Source of the DNA: Notoacmeibacter sp. MSK16QG-6
GTDB taxonomy: Bacteria > Pseudomonadota > Alphaproteobacteria > Rhizobiales > Rhizobiaceae
DNA: 64,000 bases
Assembly: GCF_024158145.1 (NCBI RefSeq)
Contig: NZ_JAMYXM010000002.1
Coordinates: forward strand, 604,072-668,071
Reading direction: 5' to 3'
Below are positions 27,268 through 37,665 of this stretch, piece by piece. The notes under the pieces are model-generated. The model made no database searches and had not been told where the DNA came from. It saw only the letters and a list, made by a program, of their open reading frames with translations. The translations under genes and the position numbers were made by a program. The stretch's first letter is position 1. Each line of letters opens with the position of its first letter.

Positions 27268-27914
27268 GGGTAAAGTCGCTCCTGCATCATACGAATGATG
27301 CCGGCGGTTACGCCCCAAATGTGCCAGTCGTCAAACGGCATGGTCCAGTAAAAGCGCCGTTGGCCCTCCCATAACCTGCTGTCCTGAATGTGATTGGCCT
27401 GCTCCATCAAAAAAGAGAGCGGCACCTCGAAAATATCCGCGACCTCCCCCGGCTCCGGTTTCAGATCGAAGGGTGGATGCAGAAGCGCCAGCACCGGCAC
27501 GATCCGAAAGCCGGAGCCTGTGGAATAGTCCGGCAGGCGCCCGATCACCTCGACACGCTTCGCCGGTAGCGCCACTTCCTCTTCCGCTTCGCGAAGCGCA
27601 GCGCCAACCGGCCCGTCATCGCCCGGATCGATCCGTCCGCCCGGAAATGCCACCTGACCTGAATGGGTCTTGAGATGATCGGTACGCCGGGTCAGCAGCA
27701 CATACGCGCCTTCCGGGCGTTGGACCACGCCGATCAGAACGGCGGCGTCGCGCTTCTTCCGCCGGAAGAAATGATCGGCGATGTCGAGATTCCAGCGGTG
27801 ATCGCCCCAATCCGTGGTCTCGAACGGACCGGCTTCTTTCCGCGCTCTTTGCCGAAACTCTTCCGCCGTATAAATGGTCGACCCTGAACCGGCCCGTTCT
27901 GGCGCGTGGCTCAT
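27264..27914 (-). CDS. CoA pyrophosphatase-type NUDIX hydrolase
   Basis: A 216-residue NUDIX protein that probably cleaves CoA or similar dinucleotide-like substrates. The NUDIX box is present in CoA-pyrophosphatase form, AFPGGRIDPGDDGPVGAALREAEEEVAL (read in two parts), preceded by LTRRTDHLKTHSGQVAFPGG, the UPF0035 signature. The last Gly of the box is Ala here. ATG 27914 overlaps the stop of the DUF1285 gene (ATGA) and its own stop overlaps cca, so all three are translationally coupled. Confidence 0.92.
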   Translation of the reverse strand: MSHAPERAGSGSTIYTAEEFRQRARKEAGPFETTDWGDHRWNLDIADHFFRRKKRDAAVLIGVVQRPEGAYVLLTRRTDHLKTHSGQVAFPGGRIDPGDDGPVGAALREAEEEVALPAKRVEVIGRLPDYSTGSGFRIVPVLALLHPPFDLKPEPGEVADIFEVPLSFLMEQANHIQDSRLWEGQRRFYWTMPFDDWHIWGVTAGIIRMMQERLYP

Positions 27915-28504
27915 TCGTCCATTGCCTCGATACGGTCCATCGGCGCGATCGGAAACACAGCACCGCGGCTGTGGAGCGCGAGCACCTCGACATCGCCAAC
28001 CATCATCGGCCCAGCCATTTCGATCAGCTGATAGGTCACGGCGCGCGTGGCCAGCGCGGTCAGCCGTCCGCGAACACGCAAATAGGGCTTGAGCGGGCCG
28101 TCCTCCTCCGCGCCATTGAAATGGATCGGGTGGTCCGGACCGGCCTCGACCAGATCGCCTACATTGGTCCGAAACGTCAGAACGCGGCTCTTGCCGCTGC
28201 CGTTGGATGCGCATTCGACCGCCATGAAGTGCGCGTCCGCCACATTTACGAGCACCTTTTCCACCGGCGTGACGAGATAGGTCTTGCCATCTTCATCCTT
28301 GCGAAGAACCGACGAGAAGAGTTGCACCAAGCGCTCGCGCGTGATTGCCGAGCCCTGATAAGACCAGGTGCCGTCCGCCGCGATGGCAAGACCGATATCC
28401 CGACAGTTCTGAGGTTCCCACTGCTCGACCGGTGCGGGCTTGCGGCCATTCTGCACCGTTCGGGAAATCAGAGATTCGAGCGCTTCGGTGCTGTCTTCTG
28501 CCAT
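27911..28504 (-). CDS. DUF1285 domain-containing protein
   Basis: A 197-residue soluble protein. Typical DUF1285 segments are the GLAIAADGTWSYQGSAITRERLVQLF start of the domain (split at residues 40-65), YLVTPVEKVLVNVADAHFMA and the C-terminal YQLIEMAGPMMVGDVEVLAL. The family is widespread in alphaproteobacteria, has known structures but no assigned function. I prefer ATG 28504 with AGGG five bases upstream; ATG 28534 has no ribosome binding site. First gene of the DUF1285-NUDIX-cca unit, divergent from moxR. Confidence 0.85.
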   Translation of the reverse strand: MAEDSTEALESLISRTVQNGRKPAPVEQWEPQNCRDIGLAIAADGTWSYQGSAITRERLVQLFSSVLRKDEDGKTYLVTPVEKVLVNVADAHFMAVECASNGSGKSRVLTFRTNVGDLVEAGPDHPIHFNGAEEDGPLKPYLRVRGRLTALATRAVTYQLIEMAGPMMVGDVEVLALHSRGAVFPIAPMDRIEAMDE

Positions 28505-28646
28505 TTCGGCCCTATCTGTTCGCGGCATGGTCATGGCTTACGAAATAGTCATGCCCGGCGCGCTTGTCAGCCTTATTCCTTCGCTTAAGCTTGCAGGCGG
28601 GACGCAGAGCGCGGTCCATGATTCTGAAAAAGCAAGGCGGACCCTC

Positions 28647-29654
<1,008 letters not shown>

Positions 29655-29663
29655 GACGAACGA

Positions 29664-30566
29664 TTGGCGGCAATCGGCACGATAAGCGCGTCCGTCGCGC
29701 CGCAAAACGCTCTGGCAAGGGCGCGGGAACGTGCGGCTCTCGTTCCCGACCTGCTGGTCGAGGCGCGCCGCATAGCCGCCGCCGTTCTTTCCGGGTGGCA
29801 TGGCAGGCGGCGGCGAGGCATTGGCGAGGATTTCTGGCAGTACCGCCCCTACACGCCCGGCGAGACCATGGCGCGGATCGACTGGCGACGAAGCGCCCGC
29901 GACGACCACGTCTATGTCCGCGATAATGAATGGCAGAGCGCCCACACGGTCTGGCTCTGGGCCGATCCGTCGCCATCCATGCTGTATCAGTCGCAGGGTG
30001 CGAGCGTCTCCAAGGAGTCGCGGGCGATCGTGCTGGCCTTGGCGCTGGCCGAATTGCTGGCGCGCTCTGGCGAACGGATCGGTTGGCTTGGCCTGTCGGA
30101 ACCGATCTCCGCGCGAAATGCCGCGGAGCGTATCGCCACGCGGATGATGATGGCGCCGCTTCCGGAGCGGCCGAATTTTTCTGGCGTCAATGGCCGCAGC
30201 GACGTGGTGCTGATCTCCGATTTTCTGGACGATGCCGATGCTCTTGAGCAGATGTGGCTACCCGTCGCAAAACGGGGCGCCCGCGGCCATCTGATCGAGA
30301 TCGCAGATCCGGCGGAAGAGAGTTTTCCCTATGACGGGCGGACGCGCTTTATCGATCCAGAAACGGGAGAGCGACTGACCGCGGGTCGCGCGGAGGACGC
30401 CGCCATCGCTTATCGCGACATCTATCAGGCGCGGCGCGCCGAAATCTCTCGCAAGGTCCGCAGTCTCGGATGGAGCTTTACGCTCAACCATACCGATCAG
30501 CTTGCCAGCGAAGCGCTGGTTCACGTTCATCAGGCGATGACGACACCGCATGGGAGCGCCCTTTGA
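29664..30566 (+). CDS. DUF58 domain-containing protein
   Basis: A 300-residue cytosolic protein of the DUF58 family, which is regularly encoded after moxR. The family core is RGIGEDFWQYRPYTPGETMARIDWRRSAR (residues about 50-78, read in parts), followed by a VWA-like fold with LWADPSPSM in place of the usual DxSxS metal motif. The start is TTG 29664, ten bases after AGGA. The stop overlaps the start of the DUF4159 gene by one base (TGATG). The role is inferred: a soluble partner linking MoxR to the membrane proteins downstream. Confidence 0.9.
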   Translation: MAAIGTISASVAPQNALARARERAALVPDLLVEARRIAAAVLSGWHGRRRRGIGEDFWQYRPYTPGETMARIDWRRSARDDHVYVRDNEWQSAHTVWLWADPSPSMLYQSQGASVSKESRAIVLALALAELLARSGERIGWLGLSEPISARNAAERIATRMMMAPLPERPNFSGVNGRSDVVLISDFLDDADALEQMWLPVAKRGARGHLIEIADPAEESFPYDGRTRFIDPETGERLTAGRAEDAAIAYRDIYQARRAEISRKVRSLGWSFTLNHTDQLASEALVHVHQAMTTPHGSAL

Positions 30567-33427
30567 TGTTCGGCTTGCCGCTCGCCTTCACTGCTCCCGC
30601 TCTTCTCGCCGGACTGGCTACGCTGCCGGTGATCTGGTGGCTGCTGCGCGCCACGCCGCCGCGACCCAAGGAAGAGGTTTTTCCCCCGCTACGCATTTTG
30701 GCGCGCGTGTTGAAAACGGAGGAAACACCACAGAAAAGCCCGTGGTGGCTTACGGCGCTGCGCCTTCTCATCGCAGCTTTCGTCATTCTCGCGCTGGCGG
30801 GACCGCTCTGGAACCCACGGCCTCCGGTCATCTCCAATTCCGGCCCGCTGGTGCTGGCGATCGACAATGGCTGGGCCAGCGCTCAAGACTGGGAAGAACG
30901 CGCCACGACCGCCGGCGATCTCATCGACGAAGCGGCCAAGGCCGAACGTCCGATTTTTCTGGCTTTCACTGCCGATCCTGCCAATAGCGAAGTCGGTCCG
31001 TTCAACGAGGAGGACGCCCGCCAGCGCCTGGCAGCTGCGACGCCGCACCCTGTTCCGGTCAATCGACAGGCGACCTTTGAGCGTCTTGCAACAACGGCAG
31101 GCGAAACCGGCGAAGCGATGAGCTTTGTCCTTTTGTCGGATGGGCTGGCTTCGAAGGACGACGCCGGCGCCTTCGCCGTGATCGGCAGTGCTGGCGCGAC
31201 CCGACTCGTATTGGGTAAGCCGGATCGACTTCCTTCCGTTGTCGCGACCGCTGCCGAAAACGAGGCTGACGCGCTTGTCGTAATATTGCGCAGGCCGGAC
31301 GAGGACAATGGCCCTGCCCTCATGGCCGTCGGCGCATATGACAGCCGGGGGCGGCGTATCGCTGAGACCGAAGCGCTTTTCGCTGCCAGCGAAATGGAAA
31401 CGCAGGCAAGCTTCGCCGTGCCTTTCGAACTGCGCAACGATATTGTGCGCATCGCTGTCGATGGCGCGGAACAGGCAGGCGCCGTACGCTTGCTCGACGA
31501 CGATGCACGGCGGCGACGTGTCGGCCTTGTCGGTGGTCGAGGCGCCGACGCCGGCAGTCAGCCCCTGCTTGCACCGCTATTCTACATTCGACGGGCGTTG
31601 GCGCCCTTTGCCGATCTCGTCGAACCGAGTTCGGGTGATCTGAGTGAGGCGGTACCGGCCGTCTTGGAGCAGAAGCCGGCCATGATCGTCCTTGCCGATG
31701 TCGGTGTCCTGCCTGAAACGGTGGAGCGCGAATTGCTGCGCTGGGTCCGTAATGGCGGTATGTTGGTGCGCTTTGCCGGCCCCCGACTGGCCGGCACCGA
31801 TCCATCTGCCGATCGGCTTTTACCCGTCACGTTAAGGAGCGGCGAGCGCGCGCTTGGCGGCGCGCTTTCCTTCACCGAACCGCAGCCTGTCGCCGATTTT
31901 CCGGCGGACGGACCGTTCGCCAATCTTATCGCGCCCCGCGAGGTCAAGGTCGAGCGGCAGGTGCTTGCCCAGCCCTCGCCAGAACTTGCCGCGCGCTCAT
32001 GGGCGACGCTGGACGATGGCACGCCCCTTGTGACCGGGCGGACGGAAGGCGAAGGCACGCTCGTTCTCTTTCACATTACGCCGGAAGCAAGCTGGTCAAA
32101 TCTGCCGCTTTCGGGCAGTTTCGTCGATATGCTGCGGCAACTGACCCGGCTGTCGCGCAATCAGGGACGCCTCGATGCAGGGGCGGATACAGCGCAGGCG
32201 GCAGCGATCCCGCCATGGCGCATTCTCGATGCTGGCGGCGCATTGGTCGCGCCCGGCCCCGAGGCACGGCCGCTGGAACCGGGCGAAGAGAGCGTAACGC
32301 TCGCAAACCCACCGGGCCTTTACGGCAATGAGGAAGCGGTCTTCGCGCTCAATCTGATGGCAGCGGACGCGACGCTGGAGCCTATCGAGACACCCGTAAT
32401 AACCGGCGACGTCCAGCAGATCGGTTATGGCGCGGGTGAGCAGGTCGATCTTCGCGGACCACTCTTTGCCCTGGCCCTGGCGCTTCTGGCCATCGATACG
32501 CTTGTCAATCTCTGGCTGGCCGGCGCGCTGTCATCACTTCGACGAAACCGGCGAATGGCGGGTCATGCAGCGGCATCGCTCACGCTGGCACTGGCCGTAG
32601 CGCTGATCGCACCATCGCCGCTTCTGGCGCAGGAGCCGAGCCAACCGTCATCGAACAATGCCTCGGAGATCGCCGACGCCGACGCGGTAGAGGCGCTGAC
32701 GCGCACACGACTTGCCTATGTCCTGACCGGCGACGCTGAAACCGACCGGATAAGCCGCGCCGGTATGCGCGGTCTTTCCGCCTGGCTGATTGGCCGGACG
32801 GCGATGGAACCCGGAGAGCCTCGGGGCGTCGATATCGAAAGCGACGAACTCGCCTTCTACCCACTGCTTTACTGGCCCGTTGTCGCCAATACGGAAACCC
32901 CATCTGCCGCTACGCTCGCTCGGATCGATGTCTATATGACGAATGGCGGCACCGTGCTCTTCGACACCAAGGACGAGTTTTCGCAGAACCTGCGCCGCAG
33001 CGGCACGCTGACACCGGCCACCCGCAAGCTGCGTGAGATTTTGGCCACGCTGAATGTGCCACCACTGGAACCGGTGCCGACCGATCATGTCCTGACGAAG
33101 AGCTTCTATATCCTGCCGAGCTTCCCTGGCCGATACGCAAACGGGCCGCTCTGGGTGGAAGCGGTCACGGCGGCCGATGGCAATGCCTCTCGCCCGGTGC
33201 GGCGGGCCGATGGCGTTTCCCCCATTCTGATCACCAGCAATGATTTGGCGGGCGCGTGGGCTATTTCCGATGAGGGACGCCCGCTTCTGCCGGTCGTACC
33301 GGGTGGCGAACGGCAACGCGAATATGCCTACCGCGTCGGCACCAACATCATGATGTATATGCTGACCGGGAACTATAAGGCCGATCAGGTGCATGTGCCG
33401 ACGCTTCTGGAAAGGCTCGGCCAATGA
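30566..33427 (+). CDS. Membrane protein with BatA-like N-terminus and C-terminal DUF4159
   Basis: A 953-residue protein. Residues 1-85 are the aerotolerance-regulator N-terminal region: two membrane helices around the conserved PVIWWLLRATPPRPKEEVFPPL. A large soluble middle part has a VWA-like or GATase-like segment (LVLAIDNGWAS and VILRRPDED). Two membrane helices follow near residues 635-655 and 675-695. The C-terminal 215 residues form DUF4159, with NTETPSAATLARIDVYMTNGGTVLFDTKD (split), SFYILPSFPGRY and GTNIMMYMLTGNYKADQVH. It overlaps both neighbours, so expression is coupled. The function of the system is not established here. Confidence 0.9.
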   Translation: MFGLPLAFTAPALLAGLATLPVIWWLLRATPPRPKEEVFPPLRILARVLKTEETPQKSPWWLTALRLLIAAFVILALAGPLWNPRPPVISNSGPLVLAIDNGWASAQDWEERATTAGDLIDEAAKAERPIFLAFTADPANSEVGPFNEEDARQRLAAATPHPVPVNRQATFERLATTAGETGEAMSFVLLSDGLASKDDAGAFAVIGSAGATRLVLGKPDRLPSVVATAAENEADALVVILRRPDEDNGPALMAVGAYDSRGRRIAETEALFAASEMETQASFAVPFELRNDIVRIAVDGAEQAGAVRLLDDDARRRRVGLVGGRGADAGSQPLLAPLFYIRRALAPFADLVEPSSGDLSEAVPAVLEQKPAMIVLADVGVLPETVERELLRWVRNGGMLVRFAGPRLAGTDPSADRLLPVTLRSGERALGGALSFTEPQPVADFPADGPFANLIAPREVKVERQVLAQPSPELAARSWATLDDGTPLVTGRTEGEGTLVLFHITPEASWSNLPLSGSFVDMLRQLTRLSRNQGRLDAGADTAQAAAIPPWRILDAGGALVAPGPEARPLEPGEESVTLANPPGLYGNEEAVFALNLMAADATLEPIETPVITGDVQQIGYGAGEQVDLRGPLFALALALLAIDTLVNLWLAGALSSLRRNRRMAGHAAASLTLALAVALIAPSPLLAQEPSQPSSNNASEIADADAVEALTRTRLAYVLTGDAETDRISRAGMRGLSAWLIGRTAMEPGEPRGVDIESDELAFYPLLYWPVVANTETPSAATLARIDVYMTNGGTVLFDTKDEFSQNLRRSGTLTPATRKLREILATLNVPPLEPVPTDHVLTKSFYILPSFPGRYANGPLWVEAVTAADGNASRPVRRADGVSPILITSNDLAGAWAISDEGRPLLPVVPGGERQREYAYRVGTNIMMYMLTGNYKADQVHVPTLLERLGQ

Positions 33428-35508
33428 CCGACCAGTTCTCCGTTGCGTTCGAGCCACTGATTCCGGCTCTCTGGCTACTTGTTCTGGCACTGCCGCTCAT
33501 CGCCTTCATCCTGCTGGGTTTTATCGTCGGGAGGCGGGGCGCCTTTATTCGCGCTCTGGCCGCCGCCCTTCTGTTTCTTGCTGTTGCCAACCCCGTGGTC
33601 CTGCGGGAAGAGCGCGATCCGCTGACGAGTATCGTCGCCGTCGTTGTTGATAAAAGCCAAAGCCAGGAAATTGGCGTACGCGCCGATCAGACAGATGAAG
33701 CTTTGGAGCAATTGCGCGAACGCATCGGCGCGCTGCCGCAATTCGAATTGCGCGTGGCGGAATCCGGCGGGCCCGGCGACGACGCCGACCGCACCCAGAC
33801 ACGCCTGTTCGAAAGTCTGAATGCGTTATTGGCGGACGTGCCGCCCGCACGCGTGGCCGGGGCCGTCTTCATCACCGACGGGCAAATCCACGATATTCCG
33901 GACGACGCGGCAACAGCCGCCATCGCTGCGCCGCTGCATGGGCTGATTACCGGCGAGCCGGACGAGTTCGACCGCCGCATCCGTCTGGAGCGTGCGCCTC
34001 GCTTCGCGCTTGTCGGCCAACCCGTCGAACTGACGTATCGGGTGATGTCCGATGGCACACCTGCTGGCGCAAGCGGGCCAGAGAGCGGCGGCGTCGATGT
34101 CACCATTCGCCTGAATGGCGAGGAAGTAAGCCGCCAGCGCGCCTTCATTGGCGAGGAAACATCCGCATCCGTGGAATTGCCCAATGCCGGCCGCGCCATC
34201 GTTGAAATGGAGGTCGCAGAGGCCGAGGGCGAACTGACGACAGCCAATAACACCGCCATCGCCAATATTGACGGCATTCGCGAAAATCTGCGTGTTCTGT
34301 TGGTGTCAGGCGAGCCGCATGCCGGCGAACGCGCCTGGCGCAACCTCCTCAAGAGCGACGCCGCAGTCGATTTGGTGCACTTCACGATTTTACGTCCGCC
34401 GGAAAAGCAGGACGGCACGCCGATCAACGAATTGTCGCTCATCGCCTTTCCAACGCGCGAGCTTTTTGTCGAAAAGATCGACGAGTTCGACCTGATTATA
34501 TTCGACCGGTACCAGCATCGGGACGTGCTGCCGATCCTCTATTACGACTACATCGCGGAGTATGTGCGCGCCGGTGGGGCGCTTCTCGTTGCCGCCGGAC
34601 CGGAATATGCTTCCGAGCAGTCGATATCCCGTACGCCGCTGCTTCCCGCCCTGCCGGCATTGCCGACCGGTGAGGTCGAAAATGCGGCATTTCGGCCAAT
34701 GCTGAGCGAACTCGGCCAGCGCCACCCGGTCACAAGAGGGCTTGACGGCGCGAACGCTCAACCGCCCGCCTGGAGCCGCTGGTTCCGGCAGATCGCTGTG
34801 GAGCAGCCTCGCGGCCAGGTTGTCATGCAGGGCATCGACGACGCGCCGCTTCTGATCCTCGATCGTGTCGGCGAAGGTCGTGTCGGGATGCTTCTTTCCG
34901 ACCAGGGTTGGCTCTGGGCGCGCGGCTTCGAGGGTGGCGGCCCTCATGTCCAGCTTTACCGCCGTATGGCCCACTGGCTGATGAAGCAACCGGAGCTGGA
35001 AGAAGAGCGGCTCGTCGCCCGCAGCGACGGCATGGTGCTGGAGATCGTCCGGCAAACCATGGCCGACGAGGCGCCGCCAGCGATCATCACCGGGCCAGCG
35101 GGTGAAAGGATCGAGGTTCCTCTGACGATGGATGGCCCGGGCGTTTTCTCAGCCCGGCGGTCCATGCAGGCGATCGGACTGCACCGTGTGCAGAACGGCG
35201 ATATGAGCGCCATCGCTCATATCGGTCCGGTGAATGCTCCGGAATTTGCCGACACCATTTCAACCACCGAGACACTGGCTGGCCTGGCGAAAGAAACGGG
35301 CGGGACAGTGCGTCGCCTGGCCGAGGGAATGCCGTCCGTCGCTCCGATCAAGCCAGGCACGGCAGGGTCAGACCGCTTCCTAGGTCTGCGCGAAACCGAC
35401 GAAACGATTCTCAGAAGCGTCGACCGGATGCCATTGCTCGCCGGCTTCGTCGGTTTGACCGCAATTCTCCTTTTGCTCGGCGGCATGTGGTGGCGCGAAG
35501 GGCGTTGA
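33424..35508 (+). CDS. Large membrane protein, last gene of the moxR operon
   Basis: A 694-residue protein with two N-terminal helices (about 14-60), a long soluble region, and one C-terminal helix (LLAGFVGLTAILLLLGGMWW). The soluble part starts with a VWA-like strand and metal-motif variant (IVAVVVDKSQSQE) and later has a glutamine-amidotransferase-like fold segment (RVLLVSGEPHAGERAWRNLLK and YVRAGGALLVAAGP) lacking an obvious catalytic Cys. ATG 33424 overlaps the DUF4159 stop by four bases. It likely forms one membrane complex with the DUF4159 protein. Confidence 0.85.
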   Translation: MTDQFSVAFEPLIPALWLLVLALPLIAFILLGFIVGRRGAFIRALAAALLFLAVANPVVLREERDPLTSIVAVVVDKSQSQEIGVRADQTDEALEQLRERIGALPQFELRVAESGGPGDDADRTQTRLFESLNALLADVPPARVAGAVFITDGQIHDIPDDAATAAIAAPLHGLITGEPDEFDRRIRLERAPRFALVGQPVELTYRVMSDGTPAGASGPESGGVDVTIRLNGEEVSRQRAFIGEETSASVELPNAGRAIVEMEVAEAEGELTTANNTAIANIDGIRENLRVLLVSGEPHAGERAWRNLLKSDAAVDLVHFTILRPPEKQDGTPINELSLIAFPTRELFVEKIDEFDLIIFDRYQHRDVLPILYYDYIAEYVRAGGALLVAAGPEYASEQSISRTPLLPALPALPTGEVENAAFRPMLSELGQRHPVTRGLDGANAQPPAWSRWFRQIAVEQPRGQVVMQGIDDAPLLILDRVGEGRVGMLLSDQGWLWARGFEGGGPHVQLYRRMAHWLMKQPELEEERLVARSDGMVLEIVRQTMADEAPPAIITGPAGERIEVPLTMDGPGVFSARRSMQAIGLHRVQNGDMSAIAHIGPVNAPEFADTISTTETLAGLAKETGGTVRRLAEGMPSVAPIKPGTAGSDRFLGLRETDETILRSVDRMPLLAGFVGLTAILLLLGGMWWREGR

Positions 35509-35596
35509 GCTTCGGCTTGCCGGCCTCCCTTAGGACTTTCGTGCCAATGACATCGAACCGCATACCCGCGTAATCTTCCGTAAGGGAGGATTTTCG

Positions 35597-36151
35597 ATGA
35601 AAGCTATATTAGCTGGGTTGTGCGCGGTCTTCCTGGTCAACGCTCTCCATGCCGAGCCGGTGTCGAGCAACGACGACGATATGGGTTCGCTCAATCCGCC
35701 CGATACCGGCCCGGAAATGCTCGCACGCAAGATAGAAATGGGCGCGATCGACTCCGTCACCTGTTCGCTGGGCTTCAACGCCGTCAAATACGACAATCAC
35801 GAGCTGGCGAGACGTCTCGCTATCAAATGCGCCGAGGCTGGCTATGCCAAGGCGATGATGTGGATCAGTCAGCTGGAGAACAACGGCCCGGCTGGAGAGT
35901 ATAATCCCGACGCCTCTGCAGAATGGGACCGCCGGGCCGCAGAAGCCGGCGATCCGGTCGGACAGTTCAACCACGGCCTGAATCTGATGCGCGGTCATGG
36001 GATTGCTCGCGACGAGCCGCTCGGTCGCAGTTTCATCGACAAGGCTGCCGATGAAGGGATCGAAGACGCTATCCGTCTTCGGGATTCGGGGTACGATCTC
36101 GACGAAGTAACACCCGACGCCGACAAAGGGAGATACGGCCCGCTATTCTAG
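35597..36151 (+). CDS. Exported Sel1-like repeat protein
   Basis: A 184-residue protein with a signal peptide (MKAILAGLCAVFLVNALHAE, cleavage near 19). The mature part contains Sel1-type helical repeats: ELARRLAIKCAEAGYAKAMMW, then ASAEWDRRAAEAGDPVGQFNHGLNLMRGHG (split) and PLGRSFIDKAADEGIEDAI. Such repeats mediate protein contacts, so a periplasmic scaffold role is likely but unproven. ATG 35597 has GGAGG upstream. It stands alone after the moxR operon and is convergent with the phosphatase gene 9 bp away. Confidence 0.85.
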   Translation: MKAILAGLCAVFLVNALHAEPVSSNDDDMGSLNPPDTGPEMLARKIEMGAIDSVTCSLGFNAVKYDNHELARRLAIKCAEAGYAKAMMWISQLENNGPAGEYNPDASAEWDRRAAEAGDPVGQFNHGLNLMRGHGIARDEPLGRSFIDKAADEGIEDAIRLRDSGYDLDEVTPDADKGRYGPLF

Positions 36152-36160
36152 GGTCGAGAC

Positions 36161-36814
36161 CTATCGCGTTTGCAGAAGACCGATTGGCGGCCCCGCCTTT
36201 TCATCGTCGAAAACGGCTGCCGAAAGTGGACCGCCATAGACGGCGCCGCTATCCACATTGGTCCGGTTGCCGCGGGTGGTCGGATTTGACGCACGCGGCG
36301 TATGGCCATGGACGAAATGAAGCGGCGCGATTGCGTCCAGCGTGTCGGATGGTGAAAAGCGTTCCCACAAAACCGCCTTGGCTTGTTGGTCCTCATAGGT
36401 GCGTCCCGCGTCGTAATAGGCATGACCGTAGATGCGATGCTCGTCGCGGTAGAGAAGATCGAGCCCGTCGATAAAGCGCAGATGGTCGTCTGAAACCTTG
36501 CCGTCCGGGTAGGATGCCAGCGTTTCTTCGCCACCGTTCATGAGCCAGAGACTGGATTTGTCCGAGTCGGGATCGGCCCTCGCCCCATCGATCATCATCG
36601 CCTCATGATTGCCGGGCAATACGACCCATCGCCAGCCATCTGGCGGGCCATCGATCAATCGCTGAAGAACTGCCGCGCTGTTTGGGCCGCGATCCACGTA
36701 GTCGCCGATAAAGACGACAGTGCCGCCGCTGGCATGTCGCTCGATATTCATCAGCAATAGATCCATTTTAGAAATTTCGCCGTGAATATCGCCAACCGCG
36801 AAGGTGAGAGCCAT
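36161..36814 (-). CDS. Serine/threonine protein phosphatase-type metallophosphoesterase
   Basis: A 217-residue PPP-family phosphatase like PrpA or ApaH-related enzymes. The metal-site motifs are clear: VGDIHGE (residues 8-14), IGDYVDRGPNS, PGNHEAMM, YGHAYYD and FVHGHTPR. ATG 36814 puts the first motif at the normal distance; the longer open frame upstream overlaps the acetyltransferase gene and is not conserved. Either a protein phosphatase or a dinucleoside polyphosphatase is possible. It lies 28 bp after the GNAT gene, probably in the same transcript. Confidence 0.92.
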   Translation of the reverse strand: MALTFAVGDIHGEISKMDLLLMNIERHASGGTVVFIGDYVDRGPNSAAVLQRLIDGPPDGWRWVVLPGNHEAMMIDGARADPDSDKSSLWLMNGGEETLASYPDGKVSDDHLRFIDGLDLLYRDEHRIYGHAYYDAGRTYEDQQAKAVLWERFSPSDTLDAIAPLHFVHGHTPRASNPTTRGNRTNVDSGAVYGGPLSAAVFDDEKAGPPIGLLQTR

Positions 36815-36842
36815 GAGATCCGATCCGTTAGAACAGCGGGTA

Positions 36843-37379
36843 CTAGTAGCGACCAATGCAATGAGCGTGGCGAACGTTCCCGGCAAGACGCTCCATGACC
36901 CGCGTTTCCAGTTCGCAAACGAGCAGCCTGCCCGGTGTGACTGGCAACGGCATCCGCACCGCCTCAACCGATATGGGTCGAAATCCCATTGGCCAATAAT
37001 ACGGCGCATCGCCCACCAGAAGAACAAATTTGCTTTCGGCTTTCCGCGCTGCCTCGACACCGAGATTGACCAGGTGCTTGCCGATACCCGCCTTCCGCTT
37101 GTCGCTCAACACTGCAAGAGGCCCCAGGAGATGCCCCCGCATTTCGCCCACCGCAATTGACGATAGGCGCACCGAACCGATCAGTTGTTCATCCAGCCGC
37201 GCCGTAAAGGACAAATCGCGATCGTGCGGCCCCTGCTCGCGGATGGCGGACGCCGCGCGTACGAAACGTCCCGGCCCGAAGACATCGGCGTGGAGGGCTT
37301 CGATCTGGGCGTCATCAGATAGAAGTTCGCGCGAAAACTGGATACTGGAGAAAAGACTAGGCGAGAATATCGAGGACAT
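36843..37379 (-). CDS. GNAT family N-acetyltransferase (YhbS-like)
   Basis: A 178-residue acetyltransferase with the core HDRDLSFTARLDEQLIGSVRL, the acetyl-CoA loop LGPLAVLSDKRKAGIGKHLV and VGDAPYYWPMGFRP. The Arg/Gln-x-x-Gly-x-Gly/Ala site reads RKAGIG, as usual. The acetylated substrate is unknown. ATG 37379. Upstream is a 286-bp stretch without a convincing gene, before the divergent glutathione transferase gene, which should contain both promoters. Confidence 0.88.
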   Translation of the reverse strand: MSSIFSPSLFSSIQFSRELLSDDAQIEALHADVFGPGRFVRAASAIREQGPHDRDLSFTARLDEQLIGSVRLSSIAVGEMRGHLLGPLAVLSDKRKAGIGKHLVNLGVEAARKAESKFVLLVGDAPYYWPMGFRPISVEAVRMPLPVTPGRLLVCELETRVMERLAGNVRHAHCIGRY

Positions 37380-37665
37380 TGTAGGCGATCCGGGAGGCGT
37401 GCATCAAAACGTGGCGCCTGCCACATATGCAGCGCCGTTACCTTTGTGTCGGTCGTCCTCGTCGCAAGATCATCCGTTTCATCCCCGATGCCGGGCGTTG
37501 CGCGCCGGGCCTGCTCATCAGCTATCGCAAAGCCATCGCTCTGTCCACTCGCTCGAAAATCGTCGCATGCCATTGCGTCAATGACGAAACGGACTGTTCA
37601 CGCGGCGGCACTGTGCCGCCGGTCTTACCTACCCTAGCTCTTGCTGTCTGACGAAAGGAGTTTCG

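Noticed and set aside
25951..27273. 440-codon plus-strand frame opposite cca
   Set aside because: Arg-rich shadow of a conserved gene with no family match or start signal; similar shadows occur opposite petB (15418-16506), moxR (28512-29570), leuA (42435-43265) and trpE(G) (48076-49179).
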